Assembly: GCA_033344795.1 (NCBI GenBank)
Contig: JAWPMS010000001.1
Location: 1,302,001-1,366,000, forward strand
Origin: SHLQ01 sp033344795
Lineage (GTDB): Bacteria; Actinomycetota; Acidimicrobiia; Acidimicrobiales; SHLQ01
DNA: 64,000 nucleotides
Direction: 5' to 3'
Every line of letters begins with the position of its first letter. The first letter of the stretch is position 1. The translations under genes were made by a program, and so were the position numbers. Below, one piece after another: positions 54,098 to 61,305 of the stretch. The notes below the pieces were generated by a model. That model saw nothing but the letters and a program-made list of their open reading frames with translations, was not told the DNA's origin and made no database searches.

Positions 54098-54961
54098 ATG
54101 AACACCGAACTGATCATCACTGGAACGGGCTTTCCGATGCCCGATGCCAACCGCGCTGGCCCAGGTGCGCTCGTTCGACGGGGCGACATCACTCTCCAGT
54201 TCGACGCCGGACGGAGCACCGTGCAGCGTCTCGTCGGCGCCGGCGTGCGGACGGAGGAGCTCACTGCATTCTTCGCCACGCATCACCACAGTGACCACCT
54301 CACCGGACTCCAGGATCTCGTTCTCACGAGATGGAATATGGATCGGCGTGATCAGAAGAGTGCGCTGCCGATCGTCGTTCCGGAGGGGCACTGCGTCGAC
54401 TTCGTGAGCCGGATGCTTGATGCCTGGGACCACGACATCGAGATTCGCAACGCACACAGCGGACGCGCGACCCAGCCAACGGTCGATCTTGTGGCGTTCC
54501 CCGTGCCCGGTCCGACCGACGTGGTCGAGGTGTGGTCGGAGGGTGAGGTTCGGGTGCTCGCTGGCCAGGTTCGTCACGAGCCGGTCAGCCCAGCTGTTGG
54601 GTATCGGATCGAAACGCCAGAGGGCGTGATTGCGATCACCGGCGACACCAAGGTGTGCCCGGAGGTCGCTCGGTTGGCGGACGGTGCCGATGTGCTCGTG
54701 TACGAGGCGATGCGTGTCTCGGTGATCGAGGCGGAGAACATCGGGCGGAGCTTTGTCACCGAATACCACGCTGACACTCGCCTGATCGGCAAGCAGGCCG
54801 CCGAGCTCGGGGTTCCGACGCTGGTGCTCACTCATCTGATCCCGGCGCCGAACACGCCCGAGGAGAAGCAGCTCTTCGCAGACGAAGTTCGTTCGGGCGG
54901 CTACACCGGTGAGCTGATCGTCGCCGACGATCTCGACACGGTCACGTTGGGTTCGTCGTAA
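54098..54961 (+). CDS. MBL-fold metallo-hydrolase (second copy)
   Basis: This 287-residue paralogue of the protein at 50703-51587 has TGTGFPMPDANRAGPG, FDAGRSTVQRLVGAG, the metal motif HHHSDHLTG (~62) and TEYHADTRLIG, with the same C-terminal HLIPAPNTPE. The ATG at 54098 corresponds to the start of the paralogue; the frame upstream reads into the dioxygenase gene. It is followed after 4 bp by the second sulfatase gene, repeating the MBL-sulfatase order of the first pair. Confidence 0.9.
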   Translation: MNTELIITGTGFPMPDANRAGPGALVRRGDITLQFDAGRSTVQRLVGAGVRTEELTAFFATHHHSDHLTGLQDLVLTRWNMDRRDQKSALPIVVPEGHCVDFVSRMLDAWDHDIEIRNAHSGRATQPTVDLVAFPVPGPTDVVEVWSEGEVRVLAGQVRHEPVSPAVGYRIETPEGVIAITGDTKVCPEVARLADGADVLVYEAMRVSVIEAENIGRSFVTEYHADTRLIGKQAAELGVPTLVLTHLIPAPNTPEEKQLFADEVRSGGYTGELIVADDLDTVTLGSS

Positions 54962-54965
54962 CCCG

Positions 54966-56486
54966 ATGACGAACGTACTCGTCATCTGCACCGACCAACA
55001 TCGCGCCGATCATGTCGGCTTCGGAGGCAACGAGGTCGTTCGCACTCCGAACCTCGACGCGCTCGCCTCGCGCGGCACGGTGTTCGATCGGACCTATGTG
55101 GCCAATCCGGTCTGTATGCCGAATCGGTCGAGCATCCTCACCGGACGGCTGCCGTCTGCGCACGGCGTTGTGTTCAACGATCGATCGCTGGAGTGGGGAT
55201 CGAACACGTTTGTCCGGCGGCTGTCCGATGCTGGTTTCCGCACGCAGCACATTGGCAAGGCACACATCCAGATTCACGCTGCCAACTTCTTCCCCGACGG
55301 TGACGGCGTTCCGGTCGGTTGGGATCGCGACCGGACGAACTGGGATGGGCTCGAGAGTTTTGCCCGATACGTCGACGGTGACCCGGGTCCGGTCGAGGAC
55401 TTCTATGGCTTCGATGAAGCGGAGTTCTGCCTGGGGCATGGCGCTGCGGTCGGTGGGCATCATCTTCCGTGGGCGATTGAGCGAGGGTTCAACCCGGCAA
55501 CGGCCGGCGGCGGCCCGAAGTCGCCCGCGCTCTTCCGTTCCGAACACTGGTGGCAGGTGTCCAAGCCCGCATACGACGAAGGCTTTCACTCGACCGAGTT
55601 CGTGACGTCGAGGTCGGTCGAGTTCATCGAGGGAGCAGCAGCCGACGAAGAACCGTGGTTCCTGTTTGCCTCCTACCCCGACCCGCACCATCCCTTCACC
55701 CCGCCAGGGGAGTGGTTCGATCGCCACGACCCGGCCGACATGGAACTTCCCGAGTCGTTCCATGACCCGGTCGATCACCTGCCCGAGTTCTTGCGCACGA
55801 TGTCGGCCGATGCGGGAGCACGAGGACCGATGCGTATTGGCGCCGAGGCGCTGCGTGACGCAATGGCCGCGCAGTACGGCTCGATCGAGATGATCGACGA
55901 AGGTGTCGGGCGCATGCTGGCGGCCCTCGAAGCGTCGGGACAGCTCGACGACACGATCGTCATCTTCACCGCAGACCACGGCGACATGTTCGGAGATCAC
56001 GGATTCATGTTGAAGGGCGGGTTCCTCTTCGAAGGAACGACCCGAGTGCCGCTGGTCATCGCTCGGCCCGGCGCCGGTCCTGACCGCACAGCCTCGCTCG
56101 CATCGTCGCTCGACATCGGGTCGACCATCCTCGACCTCGTTGGCGTCGAGTCGTACGACGGGGTGCAGGGCGTGAGTCTCGTGCCGCTGCTCGACGATGT
56201 CGAAGCTGAGGTCCGCGACCACGTGCTGATCGAAGAAGACGTGCCCGACTACGGTCTCTGGTCGAACGTCGTTCCTGAACACTCGCGCACGCTCGTGACG
56301 GCCGACGCCCGGATGACGCGCTACTCGACCGGCGAGGGCGAGCTCTACGACCTCAACGCAGATCCAGGTGAGCGATCAAATGTGTTCGACGAGGCCGGCG
56401 AAGTCGACCTTCGCCACCACATGACTGACCATCTCGTCGACGCGCTCGTCACGGCCTCCGACTTCGCCCGCTTCGTGAACAGTTAG
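54966..56486 (+). CDS. Sulfatase family hydrolase (second copy)
   Basis: This 506-residue sulfatase has the formylglycine motif C-M-P-N-R at residues 50-54, metal ligands in CTDQHRADHVGF, and FTADHGDMFGDHG late in the protein. The order and flanking residues (NPVCMPNR, PDPHHPF, LYDL) match the first sulfatase, but overall the proteins have diverged. Cytoplasmic, as no signal peptide is present. Its TAG stop lies inside palindrome copy 2, which also holds the stop of the convergent dehalogenase-like gene. Confidence 0.92.
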   Translation: MTNVLVICTDQHRADHVGFGGNEVVRTPNLDALASRGTVFDRTYVANPVCMPNRSSILTGRLPSAHGVVFNDRSLEWGSNTFVRRLSDAGFRTQHIGKAHIQIHAANFFPDGDGVPVGWDRDRTNWDGLESFARYVDGDPGPVEDFYGFDEAEFCLGHGAAVGGHHLPWAIERGFNPATAGGGPKSPALFRSEHWWQVSKPAYDEGFHSTEFVTSRSVEFIEGAAADEEPWFLFASYPDPHHPFTPPGEWFDRHDPADMELPESFHDPVDHLPEFLRTMSADAGARGPMRIGAEALRDAMAAQYGSIEMIDEGVGRMLAALEASGQLDDTIVIFTADHGDMFGDHGFMLKGGFLFEGTTRVPLVIARPGAGPDRTASLASSLDIGSTILDLVGVESYDGVQGVSLVPLLDDVEAEVRDHVLIEEDVPDYGLWSNVVPEHSRTLVTADARMTRYSTGEGELYDLNADPGERSNVFDEAGEVDLRHHMTDHLVDALVTASDFARFVNS

Positions 56487-56503
56487 GGACAGTCCCTAAC
56501 TGT
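56479..56503. repeat. Palindrome copy 2 of 3, between convergent genes
   Basis: A 25-bp perfect palindrome (arms ACAGTTAGGGAC and complement around A56491) contains the stop codons of both the second sulfatase (TAG, 56484-56486) and the convergent dehalogenase-like gene (TAG on the other strand, 56496-56498). The symmetrical position suggests a two-way transcription terminator or a REP element inserted at the gene ends. Confidence 0.8.
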
Positions 56504-57743
56504 CCGTTTCGGCCGAGGCTGCGGCCTTCTTCTTGGCCATGATCTTGAGGGAGAAGGCTTCGCCTCGGCCGATTTCGCTCCATGGGCATACGCCGATGCA
56601 GATGCCGCAGCCGTGGTTCTCGACGAAGTAGGGGATGCAGGTGTCGAAGTCGACGTACCAGCGCTCGCGACCTCTCACCATCTGTTTGGAGTCGAAGATG
56701 GCGTTCGGCGGGCAGTTGGTGGTGCACGACTGACAGCGCGTGCAGAACTCGTCGACACCGATGTCCTCCGGTGCGTCGAGCACGAGCGGAAGGTTGGTGG
56801 CCACGGCGCCCAGGCGGAACATCGACCCGAGATCCTTCGAGATCAGCGACCCATGCTTGCCGAGTTGGCCGAGGCCGGCCTCGACTGCGGCGGGTATCTG
56901 GAGGAAGCCGTGGATAGCCGCTTGGGCCTCCCATCCCATGTCGCGGATGTGCTGAGCGATCTTGGCCGAGATGATGTCGGTGCCGCGGTATTCGGCCTGG
57001 ATGGTGAGGGCTGCATGTTCGCTCGGTGCTTCGAGCGCCGCATCGCGATCCATCTGCACGCCGAAGCTGATGATGTAGGGATGTTCTGAGGCATCGAGGG
57101 GGAGGTCCTCGGTGAGCATGTCGTCGGTGAGTGGCGCAATGCCGACCATGCACGAACCGAGCTCGAGCGCGAGTGCTTTGATTTGCTCGGTCATCGCTGC
57201 GGCGTCGTCGACCGGAACCTTCTCCGGAGCGACCTCACCGGTGAAGCGGCGGGTGTTCCACTGCCGTTTGAGCAGAGCGATCCACTCGCCCTGGGTTCGG
57301 ATGCCCTGGAATAGAAACTCGAGCTTTCCCATCGGATGGCCGAACTTCCAGGTGTGGAAGATCGGGCTTGCCGGCCGAGGTTCGGTCTCGCCGAGTCCGT
57401 TGATGACGTTGCCTGAAACTGGCGGGTTTCGAACCTCGAACGCGTAGTCGGTGGACGGATACTCCTCCAGCTTCATGTAGTGCGCCTTGCGCGCTTTGCC
57501 CGGCTTCGGTGAGAAGTCTGCAGCTGGTTGGCCCGGTTCGGGGTCGGGCGTGTCCGGTCCGAACTCGTCGAGCACGATCTTTGTGCCAGCTCGTTGCGCC
57601 GCGATGAACTCCCTGCGGAGCGCGCGGCCCGTCGTCCAGTGCCGCTTCGAGGTCTTCAGAACCTGTCGGGTACCGCGGATGTCTTGCTGCAGTCGTTCTC
57701 GAAGGCTCACGGACACGGGTTCGAACCTCAGCTCTTCGTCCAA
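56496..57743 (-). CDS. Reductive dehalogenase-like corrinoid/Fe-S protein (cytoplasmic)
   Basis: This 415-residue protein has two 4Fe-4S motifs at the C-terminus, C-T-R-C-Q-S-C-T-T-N-C-P and GCGICIGVCPW, as in RdhA reductive dehalogenases, which remove halogens with cobalamin. The preceding domain (GQLGKHGSLISKDLGSMFRLG) matches the family, and a QueG-type or uncharacterised RdhA-like role is the alternative. No TAT signal is present, unlike respiratory enzymes, so it would be a cytoplasmic catabolic type. Start is uncertain: TTG at 57743 (16 nt inside the preceding CMD gene) or GTG at 57719. It is the last gene of the minus-strand CMD-CMD-Rdh operon. Confidence 0.82.
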   Translation of the reverse strand: MDEELRFEPVSVSLRERLQQDIRGTRQVLKTSKRHWTTGRALRREFIAAQRAGTKIVLDEFGPDTPDPEPGQPAADFSPKPGKARKAHYMKLEEYPSTDYAFEVRNPPVSGNVINGLGETEPRPASPIFHTWKFGHPMGKLEFLFQGIRTQGEWIALLKRQWNTRRFTGEVAPEKVPVDDAAAMTEQIKALALELGSCMVGIAPLTDDMLTEDLPLDASEHPYIISFGVQMDRDAALEAPSEHAALTIQAEYRGTDIISAKIAQHIRDMGWEAQAAIHGFLQIPAAVEAGLGQLGKHGSLISKDLGSMFRLGAVATNLPLVLDAPEDIGVDEFCTRCQSCTTNCPPNAIFDSKQMVRGRERWYVDFDTCIPYFVENHGCGICIGVCPWSEIGRGEAFSLKIMAKKKAAASAETDS

Positions 57744-58300
57744 CCAACGGTGGACGGGTGTCCTTTGCGCTGCTCGTGCGCTTCACCGGCATGCTTGCCC
57801 CGATCCCAGCCGAGGTCGGAGAGATTCTCCGTAGCCCAATCGACCGACTCCTGGTCGGTGACGGTCGCGATGGTGTCGTTCCACCGGTTCAGCCAACCGG
57901 CCAGACAGTTCACGGCAAGAATCTCGATGATTTGTTCGTTCGTGAAGTGCTTGCGTAGTTCTTCGAAGTGCTCCGCAGTGGCGGCGTTGGGTGACAGCGA
58001 CGCGGCTCGAACCAGATCGAGGCCGGCGCGCTCGGCGTCGGTGAAGAGATCGGACGTCTCGTACTCCCACAGCGCCCGGATGCGTTCGGTTTCTACTCCC
58101 ATTGCGTTCAAACTGAACGCGCCGTGAGACTGTCAATGCATACAGCCGCTGGCTTGGCTCGCCATCGTGAACAGCAGCTTCTTGAGTTCGGTGGGAACGG
58201 TGCGCTCGCTGTAGACGAGGTTGGCGAGGTCGTTGACCGTGCTCCGAAGTTCGGGCCAATTGTCGAGTTCGAATTCCTGACGGTTGTTGTACTCACTCAT
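57728..58300 (-). CDS. CMD/AhpD-like protein 1, probable selenoprotein (CxxU, UGA at codon 56)
   Basis: Reading through one in-frame TGA gives a 190-residue carboxymuconolactone decarboxylase-family protein. The ATG at 58300 has a near-perfect AAGGAG 7 nt upstream, overlapping the stop of the preceding gene. Before the TGA: TVPTELKKLLFTMASQASGCMH; after it: QSHGAFSLNAMGVETERIRA. The family's active site is C-x-x-C-x-x-H, so TGA (58133-58135) takes the place of the second cysteine. The downstream half has its own TTG at 58111 but would lose the active site. Other genes here use TGA as stop, so a changed code is unlikely. I infer selenocysteine insertion. AhpD-like proteins reduce peroxides or act as thiol-disulfide enzymes. 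It overlaps the dehalogenase-like gene start. Confidence 0.8.
58096..58128 (-). promoter_or_regulatory. Candidate SECIS hairpin downstream of CMD1 UGA
   Basis: In the mRNA, GCGUUC pairs with GAACGC (6 bp) around the loop AGUUU, whose first base is 18 nt after the UGA. A lower helix (CUC/GAG plus C-G and G-U pairs) extends it. Bacterial SECIS elements lie inside the coding region just after UGA, with the apical loop about 16-37 nt away and a G in the first two loop positions; this one fits. Confidence 0.6.
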
Positions 58301-58310
58301 CGATTGCTCC

Positions 58311-59291
58311 TTAGCCGCGTAGGTGTTCGGGGATGGTCACTTGCAGCTCATCCGCGATGTCGTAGTAGCGCTTGTTCACCGGAACCCCGACGGCGTCGAC
58401 GACGCGGTTGGTTCCTTCGAAGCCAGCGCAGACGGCAGCGGCGCGAGTGACAGCCCCCGGACCCGCTGCGTCGAAGAGGTCTTGTCGGGCGATCGGGAGT
58501 TCGTCGAAGTCCATCAACACGATGGCGTCGACGAATGCGACGAGCTCTCGGCCGAATGGGACGAGCGGGTCGAGCCCTGCGTCGGTTACCGCAAGAATGT
58601 TGACGGGCTGGTCGTTGGCGTTGGAGTTCTCACGGAGCATCCAGGCGTGGCCGAACAGTCAAAAGAAGCATTCATTGAGGTATGACGTTCGCGATGCCAC
58701 GAGTTCCATCTGCGCGCGGGTGAGCTCTCGTCCAGGGTCGATCTCGTATTTGTGAACGAACTCGTCGGTCAGGTACCACTCCTTCGAGACCTCGTCCTTG
58801 ATTCGCTTCTCGGCTGGAAGTGCGTTTAAGGCGGTGGGCGCGAGCGCAATTCCGACCGTGGGAACCCAGGCGTTCGAGGTGACTGCACGCTCGTCGACGT
58901 TCGGTGTCGGATCGCCGGGTATCGGTGCAGGAAGCGGGTCGAGGGCGGCACCGATGCCGACCCGGTACGAGTCGATCGAGCTGATCTGGGCGACGACGGC
59001 AACGAGCTCGACGAAGGCGAGGACGTCGTGCCCGGCGGCCTCCCATGCCGCAACGTGCTCGGACCGACTCTTCATGGCCTCGACGGCCACTCGGCGGACC
59101 GTGTCAGCGACGATCGGAGTCAGGTCGGGAGCGGTGGGGTCGAGCCCGCGTGAGAATCGTGCCTGTTGTGCGAGGGCAAGCCGTTCGGCGCCAGAGAAGA
59201 ACGAACCGGCCGTTGCGAGGTTTGTCAGCGCGTTGGCGATGGCTGCGTCGGCAGCGGTGTCGGGTGCAGCGAGTTGGCTAGCCGTGGACAT
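58311..59291 (-). CDS. CMD/AhpD-like protein 2, probable selenoprotein (CxxU, UGA at codon 211)
   Basis: Reading through the TGA at 58659-58661 yields 326 residues. The N-terminal ~125 residues are helical (ALAQQARFSRGLDPTAP, VAAWEAAGHDVLAFVELVAVV) and form one CMD-like domain; the second begins near 130. Around the TGA the protein reads SYLNECFF-UGA-LFGHAWML, matching the CxxC-x-x-x-H active site of peroxidase-type CMD proteins with the second Cys replaced. Downstream it continues to a TAA that overlaps the next gene's AAGGAG site. The ATG at 59291 lies directly after a TAGAAT box, so the mRNA may be leaderless. It would otherwise appear as two fragments (58659-59291 and 58311-58640). Confidence 0.78.
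58626..58656 (-). promoter_or_regulatory. Candidate SECIS hairpin downstream of CMD2 UGA
   Basis: The mRNA can form GUUC/GAAC as a lower stem and UGGA/UCCG (one U-G pair) as an upper stem closing a UGC loop. The loop begins 20 nt from the UGA (19 nt between), and its second base is G. The upper stem is short and alternative folds exist, so this is weaker than the CMD1 hairpin. Confidence 0.45.
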
Positions 59292-59298
59292 GGCCCCA

Positions 59299-59319
59299 AT
59301 TCTAGTCGAGGACTAGAAT
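59299..59319. promoter_or_regulatory. Palindromic operator with divergent TAGAAT -10 boxes
   Basis: ATTCTAGTC and its complement flank GAG, a perfect 21-bp palindrome midway between the CMD2 start and the monooxygenase start. TAGAAT occurs on both strands within it (59314-59319 forward, 59304-59299 reverse), so one dimeric repressor could block both promoters. The tandem TetR gene downstream is the obvious candidate regulator. That assignment is inference. Confidence 0.65.
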
Positions 59320-59348
59320 CGTGTCGAGTCCTTGCGTAAGCTCGGCAG

Positions 59349-60674
59349 ATGTCAGCGATCGGCACTGCTCGTCAGATGCACCTCAACGCATTCATGCTCT
59401 ACTGTCCGGGCTCGGTGACGCGGCTCAGCTGGGTGTACCCGCAGGACAAGATCCGGCACGAGTGGTGGGAGATGTCCTACTGGGAGGAGATCGCCTCGAC
59501 GCTCGAGCGAGGGTCCTTCGACGCACTGTTCTTCGCCGACAACATTGGTGGATACGGCCAGAGCGAGACATCGATCCGCAGCGGTTTTCACTTCCCGATT
59601 CTCGACCCGACGATCATCGTCCCTCGTTTGGCGGCAAAGACCGAACGGCTCGGGTTCGTCGTCACGATGTCGACCACGTTCACGTCGCCATATCAGATCG
59701 CCCGATCGATGCAGACGCTCGACCACGTGACCGAAGGGCGGATTGGCTGGAACATCGTGACCTCGGTCAACCCACACGAAGGCGACAACGTGGGCATCGA
59801 GTTGCCAGCGCACGATGAGCGATACGAGCGGGCGCACGAGTTCATGGATGCCGTCTATGCGCTGTGGGACTCCTTTGAACCTGACGCCATGGTGATGGAC
59901 CACGACAACGGGGTGCTGATCGACCCGAGCAAGGTTCACCGGGTCGACTTCGAGGGGAAGTGGCATCGCACCGCTGGACCGATGTGTGTGATGCCCGGTC
60001 CGCAGGGGCGTCCCGTGCTCGCCCAAGCCGGCTCGTCGGAGGCCGGGCGAACCTTTGCTGCCAAGCACGCGGAGATGATCTTCGCCCCGGCCGGAACCGA
60101 CGCGCAGCGCGCCGAGATGGTGGCCGATCTTCGAACCCGGGCGTCGGACAACGGACGAGATCCCTACGACCTCCGCATCGTGTTTACGCACGGACCGATC
60201 GTGGCCGACAAGGCCGCCGACGCCGAATCGATCCAGGACGAGGTACTCGAACGACCCGGCTCATCGAACGACATCGCCGCTATGCGATCGACCGTTGGCT
60301 TCGACGTCGGGGAGCTGCCGCCGGAGACGCGAATCTCCGAAATGCTTCACCTCGTCACCGGCATGCGCGGCCCGTTCGAGAATGCGGCGAACAGCGACGA
60401 CCCCACGCTGGCCGAGTTCGCCAAGCGCTTTCGCAACATGGCCGCCGACTCTCGCTTCGTCGGCACACCGAACGATGTTGCTGATGCACTCGTTGCGCTG
60501 ATGGATGCGACCGACGCCGACGGTTTCCAGTTCGCTCCCACTTTCTACGCACCCGACTACTACGCGATGGTGGTCGACCAGCTCGTTCCCGAGCTCCAGC
60601 GCCGAGGCCGAGTGCGCACTGGTTATGCCGGAGCCACGCTGCGGGACAACCTCTTCGAGGCGAGTCATGGATAG
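59349..60674 (+). CDS. NtaA/SnaA/DszA-family FMN-dependent monooxygenase
   Basis: This 441-residue LLM-class flavin monooxygenase uses reduced FMN from a partner reductase. It has HLNAFMLYCPGSVTRLSWVYP, SGFHFPILDPTIIVPRLA, TFTSPYQIARSMQTLDHVTEGRIGWNIVTS (split motifs typical of NtaA) and AQAGSSEAGRTFAAKHAEMIFAP. Family members open nitrilotriacetate, EDTA, dibenzothiophene sulfone or other substrates with C-N or C-S cleavage. The ATG at 59349 follows the palindromic operator by 29 nt. It overlaps the sulfotransferase gene by 8 nt. No flavin reductase gene is in the window. Confidence 0.92.
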   Translation: MSAIGTARQMHLNAFMLYCPGSVTRLSWVYPQDKIRHEWWEMSYWEEIASTLERGSFDALFFADNIGGYGQSETSIRSGFHFPILDPTIIVPRLAAKTERLGFVVTMSTTFTSPYQIARSMQTLDHVTEGRIGWNIVTSVNPHEGDNVGIELPAHDERYERAHEFMDAVYALWDSFEPDAMVMDHDNGVLIDPSKVHRVDFEGKWHRTAGPMCVMPGPQGRPVLAQAGSSEAGRTFAAKHAEMIFAPAGTDAQRAEMVADLRTRASDNGRDPYDLRIVFTHGPIVADKAADAESIQDEVLERPGSSNDIAAMRSTVGFDVGELPPETRISEMLHLVTGMRGPFENAANSDDPTLAEFAKRFRNMAADSRFVGTPNDVADALVALMDATDADGFQFAPTFYAPDYYAMVVDQLVPELQRRGRVRTGYAGATLRDNLFEASHG

Positions 60675-61305
60675 TCCACGGGTGATCGGCGCCGGCCTGC
60701 CGCGCACCGGCACGACGTCACTCAAGGCGATGCTTGAGCAGCTGCTTGATGCGCCGTGTTATCACATGCGCGAGCTCTACCAACGCCGAGAGGTTCACGG
60801 ACCGATGTGGATGGATGTCCTGCGAGGAGACCTCGACCAACTCGACCAACTCGACGAGATCCTCGATGGATGGGGTGCCGTCGTCGACTGGCCAGCATCG
60901 GTGCTGTGGAAACAGATGGCCGACCGCTACCCCGACGCTCTTGTCGTTCTGTCACATCGAGGCTCGGCCGACACCTGGTGGACGAGTGCCGATGCGACGG
61001 TGTGGGAGGTCATGCGGGGAGCCCAGGCCGAACCCAGCGCAGAGCACGTCGAGGGAATTCATCAGCTCATGCGCGAGCTGGCCGGGTTCAGCGAGGATCT
61101 CGACGACGGAGCCGACGCTCGCCGTGTCTACCGCCAGCACTACGACGAGGTTGTGGCGACCATCCCCTCAGATCGGTTGCTCGTCTGGCAGCCGGGCGAC
61201 GGGTGGGAGCCACTATGCGACCGCCTCGGCGTGCCGGTTCCCGAGGAAGCCCCAGTGCACGCGAACACAACGTCGGAGTTTCGTCAGCGACGCGGGAAGA
61301 GCTAA
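60667..61305 (+). CDS. Sulfotransferase family protein
   Basis: This 212-residue protein opens with GAGLPRTGTTSLKAMLEQL, the 5'-phosphosulfate loop of PAPS-dependent sulfotransferases of the Sulfotransfer_4 type. VLSHRGSADTWWTSAD supplies the 3'-phosphate-binding Arg/Ser region. It would transfer sulfate to a hydroxyl group. A sulfotransferase next to sulfatases is paradoxical unless they act on different intermediates or in a protecting cycle. The ATG at 60667 starts inside the monooxygenase stop region (8-nt overlap). It is convergent with the TetR gene, sharing four bases. Confidence 0.85.
   Translation: MDSPRVIGAGLPRTGTTSLKAMLEQLLDAPCYHMRELYQRREVHGPMWMDVLRGDLDQLDQLDEILDGWGAVVDWPASVLWKQMADRYPDALVVLSHRGSADTWWTSADATVWEVMRGAQAEPSAEHVEGIHQLMRELAGFSEDLDDGADARRVYRQHYDEVVATIPSDRLLVWQPGDGWEPLCDRLGVPVPEEAPVHANTTSEFRQRRGKS

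Noticed and set aside
57728..58111. Short 127-residue CMD fragment starting at a TTG
   Set aside because: It lacks a ribosome-binding site and the active-site half; the upstream frame with a strong AAGGAG site continues the same homology across the TGA.
58311..58640. Independent 109-residue gene after the second TGA
   Set aside because: The ATG is inside conserved family sequence six codons after the TGA and has no ribosome-binding site; it is better read as the rest of CMD2.
57728..59291. Alternative genetic code (UGA as Cys or Trp)
   Set aside because: Many genes in the window, such as purF and several operon members, end properly at TGA.
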